In this document: one piece after another, positions 24,056 to 36,400 of the stretch
How the letters are laid out: each line of letters begins with the position of its first letter
How positions within the stretch are numbered: position 1 is the first letter of the stretch
Source: Chelonoidis abingdonii
Lineage: Eukaryota > Chordata > Testudines > Testudinidae
Reading direction: 5' to 3'
Assembly: GCF_003597395.2 (NCBI RefSeq)
Contig: NC_133778.1
Location: forward strand, 12,709,038-12,773,037
Length of the DNA stretch: 64,000 nucleotides
The notes under the pieces: generated by a model
Told to the model about the DNA's origin: nothing
What the model saw: the letters and a program-made list of their open reading frames with translations, nothing else
The model's database searches: none
Translations under genes and position numbers: made by a program

Positions 24056-27000
24056 TAGCCACCTCTCCAATGAATCCTTTGCTTTGTGATTTGTTGAATC
24101 AGTGACTACCTAGTATCCTTAATTCTTCTTTATTTTTTGGATAGAAGCCCTTACAGGTCTTGATGCACCCCCTCTGCTCTAGGAAAGTGCGAATGCCATG
24201 CAGAAAAACAGTTGCTAATTTGATTTGATATCACTTCACACTTTAGGGAAAGGGTACATGAGCTAGAGACACTAAGGGTAGTTTGATTTAGTATTATTGA
24301 CATTTACTAATTTCACTGCAGAGAAGAAGAAGAAAAAGTTGGTATGATCAGGCCATTTAAGTACAGACCAAACAAGAACAATGCCGACTCTTTTTTTCCT
24401 TTTTTTTTCTGACAATGCAAGACAGATGCCCCAGTCAAAATCCTGTAGGTTGAGTTGATTGCTCTACAGAAAGTAAGCTTAAACACAACATGAAACCCAA
24501 CTCTTTTTATATCAATCATTATTGAAAGTGAACTGCAAAAACAGAGCTTTAACCTGGAAACATTTGCACAAGTGCGTAGCCTTTTTGCACATGGGTACCT
24601 TGGTTGAGTTCAATGACAACTTTTCATATGAGTAAAGTTACTTAAGTGCATATGCAATTGAAGGATGAGGCCATAATGAATCCCCATTTGCTCATTTTGG
24701 TCTGTTTTTCTTATCTTGCCAGACCTACAACATTAGAAAGTAGGAGCTGAGTGGTATTGATTGAAATCTTTTTATGGCGACACACTTGGCAGTTAGAACC
24801 TGTGTTTTGAAAGGATACAGTAGATCATGGCCAGATTACCTGATGACTGTTTCCCGGCACTGAAATGCTATTAAGTAGGAGCTGGTAAAGTTTAGCAGTA
24901 GCCTCTTAATTATAATACAGTATGGATAGAAATGTCCCCTTATGTAATGTGAGAGCTATCAAGGATGGGAGAGAATGGACTTTGAAGAGACAGATAAAAA
25001 GAGCTGATTCCAGCGTTGTCCTTGACGTCTTTTTTTCTTCCACCTTTATTAAGTTGATACAGTTAAAGCTCAGGCAAGACTAGATGCCCTATTTCTCTCA
25101 TTCTCTTGTGCCTGACACAGTCAAAGTAGCTAATACCCTGCTCATGACCACTGAACTCTTTCTTTGACTCCAAGGATAGTTATTAAAGGGCATAGATTCC
25201 CCTCTATTAATGGGAAAAGAAGGGAACTGCAATGGCCAGGAGATGTGGAATAGGATAGCAGTTCCTCCTCTGCCCCACCATTGCTCTGTAGGGCTGATCC
25301 TCTGTGGCTGTTGAGGTTGTGCTCCGGGGACAGGATTGGGAGATAGCTGGATTGTGTGATTTCTTCTCCATGAAAACCCGTGGGGATTACCTTGCCGGAG
25401 ATGGCAGTGATCAAGTTAGCATTGTGTCCTATGGGTTCCCCCTTCACACTCTGAAAACCCCACTGTCTGGGCTGGGGGTGGAGGGGGCTCAGTTTGGGCA
25501 CAACCACAATGGCATAGTTCCAGAAGCAGCCACGGTCCCGTTGTGGAGAGGGAGGAATAGGAAGCAGTGCATTGACAAAGGGATTACATCTGCTTGTCTC
25601 CATCCTTTGCCCATAACCTAAGACCCATAAAATTTCTCTCATGACATGACCTGTCCCTTGCCTCCTCCTCAGATGGCAAACCCCGACCCCAATGTGACAA
25701 TTGGGATGTTCCCTGAATGGTTTCCTGGACCCCATGTGGATTTTCCCTAGCTGTGGTATGATCTCCTTTCTTTTAAAAGGTGATCGTGAATTCTGCCGAA
25801 CCATGACAGCTGATTGGAGAACAAACTGTAAAATAAAAAGTTCTCAAAGTCATTAGTCCCATGCTGGGAGCAGTGAGGAGCATGGAAAGTCATTGAGAAA
25901 TGTCCTGCCTGAGCTGGCAAGAATGGAGGAGGTCAAGCCCATTGCTGCACCTCTAAGGGAGTGCAAACTGCCGTCACTTCTGTACACAGGGTGACAGTGG
26001 GCCCCTTGGGGTGGCTAGCACGAGGGCATAGGAGTGTAAGGAAGGGAAAGGAATGGGAAGATCCCTTTGTGTACACACCCTGGAGCTGGGCACAGTCTGA
26101 CCCAGTACCACAGCCCAGTGTTTCTCTTGTCCCTTTCAGGGACATTAATCCTTTTTTTCTCTTTGCAGTCAATGCAGTTTATATGGTTCTATTCAAGAAT
26201 CACTTGGCAGGTCAGTGCAGCTCTGTGAGATCAACCCCGAGTGCTGCCATTTTAGAAGCTGTCGCAGGGAGAAGTGCATATTGGCAGGCATGCCCCGTGA
26301 CATAGCACTAGCCCCTAATACCACAGAGATGCACAGAACGTCTTTGTCATGCTGGGGTTGTGCAGGAGTGTCAGAGATGGCATGATTTTAGTCATCAGCT
26401 TTTGATAGCTGCAACTCCTGTCTAGACCAAACAGTTCAAGTTTTGAGTAAAGGTTTGAGCTAATTCTTAGCATAATCAGCAAATGCATGTCTATGGGGGA
26501 TTACAGTGAAGAGAGCAGTTCACAGTAAATAACGCAGGCTCCAGTTCTGCAAGCTCACTTACCAAGGAGGACTCCATGGAGATTGCAGTGGGGTTCCATA
26601 TGGGCTTATGGGTCTGCCCACAAATCTGAGCCTGCAGGATTGGGACCACAGAACATGAATTTTTCTCTTTTGCTGTTTGTGGATTTCTAAGAGCAGCTAT
26701 TGACTTTATCAAATTCATTGGATATTCAAAATGATTTACTGAGAAATTTCAGCAGATAAGTCTTTGTCTGGGGATTGTCCACTAGCAGAGAAGCTTGCTC
26801 CAAGTATTTGCTATTGTTCACTAGCCGTTTGTTCAAAGTACGTGCTAAAACCTAGCTAGTTTTGGGTAGACACGCAAGATGTGCATAAGTCTTTTGACTC
26901 AAAACTCAATTCCAATACTTGTTTTAAAAATTCAGAATTTGCTTTCTGTGAACATTTCCCATATTTGCTTACAAATAGCTTTTTCCTCCAGATGTCCCTA

Positions 27001-29854
27001 TCAATGAACTCTTTACCTAGATTTGGAAGGAGGAAAAGAGCCAGATTCAGATTTGGTCTAAACAGATGCATGTTCTGGTCTTGATATGATCCAGGGCTGG
27101 GTGCTCAGAGCTTTAGTTACGTTTCCGTCCTTCGTTATGGCTAATGAGTTTTATTGCCAAAGCCCTTTTCATTGAGTTAGGAATCCACAACTAAATATAT
27201 AGGATTTTGTATAAAACCAGCTCTTTACCATATACTTAAGGAGATTAAACCAACTGCATTCTCCTTTAAAAGTGCTTCCATTGATGAAAGAAGATGTCTC
27301 AGCATTAGCCTATACTGGGCTCCACTTAGAGAACCTGTTTTTTAAATCACCCTGACTCTTACCTGCAGTATTAGCCTCTCTAACATTAGGGCCTCGTCAC
27401 AGAGTTCATACACCACCAAGTACAGAAATACAACATTTGTCTAACTCTCCAAATTGCTGTTTAAACATGTGCTGGGTAGGGGCTAGAATGCTCATTGCGT
27501 TGGAGGATCCAGTCTGAATGAAATTCAGTCCTTTGAAATTGGGCTTTTGTAGGACTTATGGGGCTAGCCTTCTGCATTTTTCTTATGGATGCATGGAAAA
27601 AAAAAAGTGGCCACAAAAGAACAAACTGCTTCTAACTCCAAAAAGTGATTTATTCCAGTTGTACCTAATAGAAGATTTGCAAGCTGAACTAAGGGTCTGA
27701 GTAGGAATTTTAAGGTTCCATAGTTAGTTAACTTCCATTTACCTCACTACTTTGAAGCAACTATTTCTTGTAATTTCATTAAGATCTTCAGAAAGAAGGG
27801 TAATTTTGTTAGCAGAGTAGGCAATATAGCAGACTCTTGCAAAAGTGGCTCTGTTTTAGTTGGCTTTTATCTTTTTTTTGGTTTGTTTTTTAAGTTAACA
27901 TCAGTGATGATATGCTGCATAACGCATCCGGAGATTTATGATTCTGAAATAGTATAGACACTGTATCCTGTCATTCAAATAAGTTTTATTGTATATGTGC
28001 CTTTTTCAAATGCATTTTGAAAGCCGCTGTTTCATACCATAGCCTTTCACAATGCATTTCAAAGAAACACTAATGTTACAGATTGGGACAGAGGAAGCTG
28101 GGGTTTCCCCTTGAGTAGGGAAATCCCTAAGTTGTGTAGCTGGCTCTGTACTACCTGGGCTTGGGAAAAGGAAGGGACGTGGAATTGTCCAGGGCACAGC
28201 GTGCTCCGGCAGTCCCCAGCGGGCAGGCAGCACGTGGATAATGGCCATAGTTTAGAAACAGTTCTGACGCTGCTCTAAACAATGCCAGGGGCCGAGAGAA
28301 CTCCCGCCTGCCCCCTGAACCTAAGTTGATGTAAGACCACCTTCCTCCTTTCTCTGCACCCCATTGCACCAAGGCTGCAGACTTGAGAATCTAACCCTCT
28401 GAATACCTGAGTGCTGTCTTGCGCAGCAGCAAAGAGCGTGGTGGAATGAGAATATATTTTAAAGTAGTTTATCATTGCAAAAGTTTGCTTAGCTTAAAAA
28501 AAAAAAAAAATACAAAAATAGGGAGGTGGAAGCATGCGGACTACAGTGCTACTGCTATGCCGATTGTTCAGATAAGATGAGAGGAAAACACAACTCATCT
28601 GTGAAAGGCACTAGGAAGTGTGATTAGTTTCTCAAGCCAGACGGAGCTGTGTGTCATATTAGGGGTTGTATTAGCAGAATACTTCAGTGAAAAAAATCAG
28701 TATTTTTTGGTACTTGCCTTATGGGACCAGTGACCTAGTTTTTGACCCATTCCTGCCACTTTCCCAATTGTTGACCCTGCATTGCTATAGGGTTGGATCC
28801 TAGTCCCAGTACACAGCCTGAATAACTGAAGTGTGCCACAGAGGTCAGTAGGGCAGCCGTCCTTCCATCAGACCATAGGGCTTTCCATAGTGGTGATGGT
28901 AGCCTCAGGGATCTGCAGCCCCTACCTACATCCCTGCTCCAAAGGACTGGCAGTTCCCATTGGAAACATGTCGACACTAATCTGCTGATCTACCCTGGCT
29001 CTGCCGCAAATCTCTCTGTGCGCTGGGACATAAGCAGGCCTCACACAGAATAAACACAGAGGTTCCCCTGTGGTCAGAACCCTCCATGCTCATAGTGTCT
29101 GGGTGGGAGATAGAAGAATTTGACCCATAGCAAGTATTTGACCTCTCCTGGAATGTAAAGTAGAGCCCTTACATCCCATCAGGAACTTTCCTGTAGTACT
29201 GTATAAAAAGAATATTACTTGGTGTCATCTGAGCTTCATGCAGGGCTTATATGATGCAGTCCTGGGAGGATATGATTTCTTTTCCAATATTAATCATTTA
29301 GAATATGAAACGAGCACAATAGGCTCATGAGGTGGTAATCTGCTAACTGTCCTCCACACTGGGTTAACAACGCTAGGCCAGCGTAACAATAACATGATAC
29401 CTCTATAAATGACTAAATTGCTTAACCTTTCCCTTGATATTCATGGAAACGTGTTCCTGCCTACAACCGTTCACTCGCAGTCTTACAGGGTGGAGAGGAG
29501 TAATCTCACACAGGCATTCCATTTGGGAATATATTCATTGTTCTCTCCTTATATAGGATCTTTTCTCTTTCAGACATACCGTAGAACCTAGCTAATCTGC
29601 ATACAAAAAGACTTTCTCAACAAAAATGTAATAGTAGCTTGCTGCAGTGAAGTCTATCATTACTCAAGCCTTCAATATTTTTACAAAAAAATACTGTGCT
29701 ATATTTACTAGCATGTTCGGAAGTATTATGAAGTCCAAGTAAATGACAGCTGTCAAGTGAAATGCTCAATGCATGTTCTGAGGTGCTTTGGCTCTTTTTT
29801 TTTCCCTTCTTTTAAATCATATTTGCTCACTTAGGGCCTAATCCAAAACTCATT

Positions 29855-30405
29855 GGGTATGTCTACAGTGCAATGTAAGCCCAGGGTTAGTAGAATTTGA
29901 GTTAGCAGACTCTGGGTTTATTAACCTAGGGCTTGAGTGTCTACAAGCATTTGTAACACCAAGTTAGAAATGGTTGAACCCTGGGTCCCAATCTGGAGCT
30001 CCAGAATCTACATTGCATTGTGCAGGCTCATGTCCAACCACCAATATCCCAAGAGTGGAGGCATCCTCCCAAAATGTGGCTGCTGTACCCCTTTGTTCGT
30101 GGTGCAGAGTGGAAAAACTTACCTGTCTACCAGACTTAACTGGCCAAAGGACAAAGAAAGTTGGCCCATGGGATTATGGAATATTTTGGCATACTCTCAG
30201 AGCATGAGTCCAGCGGAGCTGCATCTACACTACAAAGCAATAGGGATTGAAGCCTGTTGATTCAGGCTTGGACCCTCCACCCCCACAGGGTTCTAGGACC
30301 CTGAGTTTGAGCCCAGGATTAGCACAGTTGGTGTGTAGACAGAAGTGGGCGTGGGCTTGGGCCGGAGTTCAAACCCTGGGTTCGCACTGCATTGTGGACG
30401 TACCC
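29855..30405. mobile_element. TIR DNA element GGGTATGTCTACA...TGGACGTACCC (551 bases)
   Basis: Terminal inverted repeats gggtatgtctacagtgcaatg and cactgcattgtggacgtaccc, flanked by ATT on both sides (29852-29854 and 30406-30408). The subterminal cccaggg and ccctggg also mirror. Related ends bracket the CR1 at 60801. A 3-bp duplication suggests a PIF/Harbinger-like origin, but ATT is not the classic TWA, so the superfamily is open. It contains an open frame of 107 codons (29937-30260) with no recognisable domain. Lies in the inferred IKZF2 3' UTR. Confidence 0.7.
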
Positions 30406-32124
30406 ATTGAAGCCGATTGAAAGGACTCCTTTTGACTCCAGTGGGCTTTGGATGAAGCCCATATGCCTCAGTCCAACAAAACATTTAATCACTTGCTTAA
30501 CTTTAAGCACCTGAGCAGTCCCACTCAAGTCAAGTGGCCAACTTGTTAAGGACTAAAGTTAAGCATGTGCTTAATTTCTTTTATTGGATCAGAGCCTTAT
30601 TTGCTAACTTGTAAAGTTCAATCTCTCTCGTTGAGTCTCAGTTACTAGTACAAATTAGTGAGGTTCTACGGTAAATCTGTATTCATTTAAATGTGTGTCC
30701 TAGACTTCACCCCATCCATGAATGACTAGTAGGCTGTACTTTTCATTGTGAATCCAATGTAAAATATGTAGGCCCCCCGGCAAAAGCAGAATCAAGAGCA
30801 TGACCCCATAATGGGCACTAAGGAGCCATTTTGCAGGGAATTGGGCCATTTAGTTTTACCTCAAGTGACATAGAGTAAGAAAAGCTTTGTTAAGGGGCAG
30901 AGGTTACTGAATCCCCTACTATGCACTTACTGAGATTTGACATTACTTACTGGAAATGGATGTTCATTTCTGAACACGCTGTAACAAGGGAAGGACTTTG
31001 GGTTATTTTTGTAGTAGTTCAAACTTCTGAAACTGTGATCAATTATTTGAGTAATTGTCAAGCATTCTCAGAGCTTGAACATCTTCACTTCCTGTTTCAT
31101 GTAGCAAAGTTTTCTTTGTTGCTTTCTCTTTCTCTCTTCCCCTCCTCCTCCTCCTCTTAGCTTAAAGACTGGGCCAGCTCTTATCTCCCATAGCTTTGGG
31201 CTGTTTAGTTTCTTATTTTTTCTGTTTGTTCATTGGCTGTACAGGCTGTTTACATATTTTTGTACTCAAGTGTAGTTTTATATTAAAAACAGGGAAAAAA
31301 AGAAGAATTGATTTGAGAAAAAAATATTAAGGTACATAACCTTTGTAACACTTTCAAAACTAGGGTACCTAAAGAGATGACTCCACAGCTATGTACTTAT
31401 GATACTGTATATTTGCCTTCCTTTTTAGTCAGTTTTATTTTGGGGTTGTAATTTTTCCCCCTAAAATGTGTATCTTTTTATGAGAGACTGGAAACTTTTA
31501 ATGCAAATGTTAGAAAGATTTAAAATTGTAAAGTTAAAAAGTCATAATTTTTTTTTTCTTTTTGGAAGAAAATGCTTTAAAAGAAGTTTTGCTACTGTTG
31601 TATTCCAGGGTTGAGGTCACTGACTTCAGAATTGCTCCTGATGCTTCATTCTTAGACCTTGCTTTCAGAACATGCTTCTTGCAAACATGGAAGATTGCTT
31701 ATATCACTCCGTTTTTTTTAAAACAAACAAACAAAAATTTTGGTTATTTTTCTGTTTAAGTGCAATATTTTCCTGACGTCTTAAAAATGTTCAGTGGTTT
31801 CTTTTTCTTTCCTCAGTCAACACAAATAAAAAAAAAAACCCAAGATTCTCTATCTTAAATCCTTTAAAGGATTTGATTCAAATAATTACATACATTAAAA
31901 TTGCAAAGCAGACTGACAAAAGGTGAGAAACTAAAAGTGAAGGCTAAAGCATGTTCTTTATTCCCTGCTTTTGTTTGACATCAAAACATATACAATGGTT
32001 TGAACTAAAGACATATATTTTATTGCCTCTATTTCTCTTGTTCCTTTTTTAAATACAGTTTTTTCTTTTTTTTAAAAAAAAAAAAAAGCACTTAACATGG
32101 ACATTTATAAAACACATGGGGCCA

Positions 32125-32182
32125 GATCCAAAGCCTACTCAACAGAAAGTCTCCTGTTGATTTCCATGATGGGCTTTGGATC
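32125..32182. repeat. Palindrome with perfect GATCCAAAGCC arms
   Basis: gatccaaagcc (32125-32135) and ggctttggatc (32172-32182) are perfect inverted arms around aacag...ctcctgttgatttcc. Member of the dispersed palindromic family with the GATCCAAAGCC outer arm; others at 263-330, 2796-2864, 30408-30462 and 34493-34552. Confidence 0.7.
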
Positions 32183-33182
32183 AGAACCTAACTCCCACTG
32201 ATTACAGTGGGAGATTTGCCTGTAGAAGAAGTGCAGGACTTGAGACCAGAAGAGCTTCTTTAGAGCTGTCGTTGTCTTATATACGTGTAGATGGGGCTTG
32301 TTTTACATATCATACATATTTATATCATTTTTAAATGTCTATTTCCCAGGAGACTGAAGCAGCTGTTCTGTAAATATGTATTTAGGTACTAAATAAAAAA
32401 AACCCTCTGAGAGTTCTTGGACAGGCAGTTACTGCGCATGCACAGTAGCCACTTTTGTCTTTTCAATTTGTATTTAAGATGTTTCCCAGTAATAATAGCA
32501 AAGGCAATCAGAGCTTTTCATGCGCCAACTGATTGCCAAAATTATTTCCAAGATGCTTTTGAATTAAAAGAAGAAAAACACATTCAAGCTCGTGAGCTCC
32601 ACAGGTTATTTTTCATGCTCGTAGGGCCAGATTCTGATAGCAAAGGCATTTTGCAGAGCCCCTTACTCCACAAAGGGTCTTGTTAAAGTCAATGGGATCA
32701 CTCTTGGAGCAAGAAGTTGCTGAGCATGAGGAGGGATATCAGAATCTGACCCTGAAGCTTGGTTGCATATGAATGCACCTTTAATCATGCCCATGGAGTT
32801 GCACCCTGCTTACCCTAGGGCTGAATTTGACATCTATCATTTAGGAAGAGGCAAACCAATCGAGTAGCATGGCAAACAGCTTTCCTCCAGGTTGAGTTCC
32901 AATTCCGTGCAGAAGTTTACAGCTCGTTTAAACCTCTAAACATCAGGGTTGAGGCCTGATTCAAAGTCATTGTGAATGTTCCTGCTGCCTTCAGTGGGTT
33001 TGGAAATATGCCCTTATGACAGAAGTTCTGAAACAACCCTTACAACAGTGGTACTCGTGAGCCACTCTAATGCAAATCTATACACCCCTTTTAAACAGTT
33101 TTGCCATTGCACATTGAAATATGGGACGTGTATTTTCTTTTCCTTCCCTTTAGCATATGTGCATAATATGGTTCCATCATAT

Positions 33183-33265
33183 CTGTGTGTGTGTGTGTAC
33201 TGTGTATGTGTATGAGTGTTGTACAGCCATGTGCGAGTGCAAGTCTGTATGTGTGTGTGTATAAA
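33183..33265 (+). repeat. Interrupted (TG)n stretch near the end of the 3' UTR
   Basis: Several blocks of gtgtgtgtgtgtgt with interruptions. About 200 bases before the candidate polyadenylation signal. Confidence 0.8.
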
Positions 33266-33462
33266 TACAAGAAGAAGCTGCAGAAACTTTGTAATACTTT
33301 GTGAAAAGGATTATATTATAAAGGTTTGTAATGTCTTGAGTGCACAGCTACTGGAATAAACATAGGGAATCTCAGGAACAAGCATATAATTTGTCCAAGA
33401 CTTATTTCTTCTCAGAAGTGTAAGTGCAGTTTTTAATTCTGTATATTATTTAATATTTTACC

Positions 33463-33468
33463 AATAAA
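33463..33468 (+). terminator. Candidate distal polyadenylation signal of IKZF2
   Basis: AATAAA preceded by an A/T-rich tract and followed within about 40-60 bases by a G/T-rich stretch (ctggtgacattggtgttc), the normal order of signal, cleavage site and downstream element. A second AATAAA lies at 33355-33360, and others near 32390 and 31826 sit in A-runs. After this point the sequence loses its UTR-like character. Confidence 0.5.
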
Positions 33469-33485
33469 AACAAACTTCTGACATG

Positions 33486-36400
33486 AAAGGGTTTTCCATA
33501 CCAACTTTCTGGTGACATTGGTGTTCACATGCATTTCTCTCCTACCACTGAAAACATCAATAACCGAATAACCGTGTAATGGGAATCACACTCACATACA
33601 ATGGTGAATCGTATTAACGAATTGGAAAGAATTCTAACAATACAGAACAAATGAAAAAGACTGGACAGGCAAGGATAGTCTGTCTATTGTCTTCAGTGCA
33701 TATAGGTTTGGCCCCACCTGTTCAGGGCTGTTCCCTTTGAGATTAACAGTTCACATGCAAGCTAAATTGGTGGCAACTGACAATTGTCATTTGGCCAACA
33801 GTGTTTAATATGAGTTCTCAATCCAATTCCTATTGGACACACATTTAAATTAGTCGCCATATTGGCACCCTCACCAGAGAGGCCTTTTGACTGGATTTGG
33901 AGGTAGAAATACTCCAATATCCAGACAAGATTAGCTTAGTGGGGAAGCTTTCATTGCCTGTACCTGTTCCTTCACTTAATAATAAAGGAATTTGGTTTTC
34001 AGAGCTGTCAATCCAATAGCTTTCACAAGCACTAGATTCACTTTCAAATAAATGTTTTTAAAAATAAAATTAAAAAAACCCACCTCATGAAACGCCATAA
34101 GTTGTGGGTTGCTTTTGTTTTTAAAGCTCTTATAAAATGTAGGTTCAGTTTCTAAAAGGCATTCATCCTCTCCTTAAGGAGCTCATCAGTGTCGTCATAA
34201 TGGTAACAGCTCTGAGCATCCCCTGAATGAATCTGCACCTTAATTTAAGTGCTGGTGGTGGATATTGTCTCAGAGACATGTGCTTACATTTAATTAGCAA
34301 GTTTTTCATCATTTTTTTTTCCCATAGTGTGTTCATTACTGTTAGCTACAGGTTTTCACTCTGAAAGATTCCGAGATACAGGGAATGTTATGCTCTAAGC
34401 ACATATTTTTCACTCAACAGTTACCCTCCCAGCTGAAAGAGAAGTCATGTCACACTGTTATGAGATGGAGAAGGTGGGAGGGGCAAAATAGGGGCCTACT
34501 CTAAAGCTCATTGGAGTCTGTGATGGTCTTTCCATTGGCTTTGGATCAGGCTATAAGAGGTTAGGAGGAGAAAGAAAAACCTGAAAGTCTGGTGAGTTCT
34601 TGTTTGTCTGCACATGAAGGAGATTGCATGCAGGGTCTCAGGTCATTAAGAAAGGGGCTTGAGGAAGTCTACTATCAATGCTTTAAGTACAGGATATTAT
34701 TACACCTGCATACATTTTTTGGCTGAGATTCAAATAATGGTGTAACAGTGCCCTTTTCTGATGCCTTCCCTGACAATAGCTAAAAGCAAAGCAGCAGGAC
34801 AACCCTCCTTAAGTCTCCGCCTTAAGTTAGCCATTAGGAAATAAAGTCTGTAGAGCTGAATCTTTTCCAGGGAACCAAGGAATTTTTCCATCTACTGAAA
34901 AATGGCCGCTGCCCTGCTCCCCCAGAAAGGATATTATAATCCAAAAGTATTGTGAAGCGTTTCCAACTGTAATTTTGAGCCATTGTGCCATCTACTTGTG
35001 TCTTCAGCACAACCTCACTCTGTCTGCTCCAGAATGGAAGCTTTGCTACAGCTCATGGCCCTGTCTGCTTTTTCTTGTTTGAATCAAACATAACCATGCT
35101 AGGTCCTGCAACAACCAACCTCCTCTCTTCCTCTTGATGGATGAGAGCTCTTGTGCACCAACCATCCCATCCCATTGTTCACTCCCACAGTATGTAAATG
35201 TATCTGGCTTGCCTGTCCAGGATATTTGAATCAAAGTGAATTTTTTCACAATTGTGGCTGATGAGTAAAGGCCTGTCTGAAAGATTTTTGTTCTTAATCA
35301 TCCATGTTGTGCTATTGGTGTTCATGCCACTTCAGACAAGTAAGGAGACTAGAATCTTGACTTTTAAAAACCCGTATAGTGTAACAATCAACCCAACAAA
35401 TAATAGCCTTGCTAAATCTACATAGTTGTCCTAATCAATAAGAATTAGCTAAGTCTCTGGCTTTCTTCCCTCTGGCACCAAGATTTCTAACTTGACAGTA
35501 TGTTTGTTGTGTAGCAGGCCAAGAAAATGACCAGAACTGAAACTGGATGTGTATTTGTGTCCTCAAAAGTGGTAAGTAGACAAAGAGATTCTTCCTTTAT
35601 TTTACCTCTTTATTTGAGCATTCGCTCCCTGAATACCTATATTGAATCATTTTAAAGTACGACGCTGCAAGGAGTATGACAGATATATATGCCCTCCACA
35701 TTCACTATTGCAAAATTCGGAATAATTGAAGGACTAAAATAAATTTTGCTTGGATTTCAATTTGAACTTGATTTTTTTTAATGTCAATCCTAATGTATTT
35801 AGTCCTCAGTAAACTCCACTTTTACCCTTCTGCCCTTCAGACCATATTTTTTTCTCCTGCTGCTGTATCATATGGGCAGACCATGATTTCCAGCATGGTA
35901 TTATCAGTGCATAATTTTTCACAGTAGAGTACCTTGTGAGCTATGACGACTCTGGGATACAATGAAACACGAGTTGAAGGGATTAATGTGTAAGTGTGCT
36001 TGCAACTTGGGGCTGAAATGAAAGCTTTTTAAAAATTTAATATGCTTATGGAATAACCTGCATGTCCTATTAATGCTTATTACAAGTAACACTGATGAGG
36101 TATCTGAATCAAAGATTTACCAGCGTGTTCGTGCAGAAGAAAGTCTAACGCCTCTGATGAAGCTATAGAAGTGCTAAGTATTATCTCATTAATGTTGTTC
36201 ATTATTAATTCATACACACCCATAACTCCACATTATAACCCGTGTTCAGAGTGAAGTAAGAACAAGATTTCCACATAAGTTTAGAACCTCCATTCCTCCC
36301 CAATCTGCCATCAAAACTCATCCCGGGGCATGGGAGACTGTCCCAACTAGACAAGGGAGAGAGATCTTTATCCTTTCCCTCAGACCCTTATGAACCATTC

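Larger units (their letters stand above)
22840..33485 (+). other. IKZF2: IKZF2 3' UTR (inferred, about 10.6 kb)
   Basis: Non-coding sequence from the IKZF2 stop codon to the best downstream polyadenylation signal. It starts with a short GTT/ATT-rich tract (about 22930-22977). The distal part (about 31200-33485) is A/T-rich, with several AATAAA hexamers and T-rich runs, and looks like a vertebrate 3' UTR end. It contains a TIR-flanked DNA element (29855-30405), palindromic repeats near 23960-24055 and 32125-32182, and a GT-rich stretch near 33183-33265. Mammalian IKZF2 has a very long 3' UTR (several kilobases, from memory), which supports one long unit. The sequence alone cannot show that transcription runs continuously to 33485; shorter isoforms using earlier hexamers are possible. 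Confidence 0.5.
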
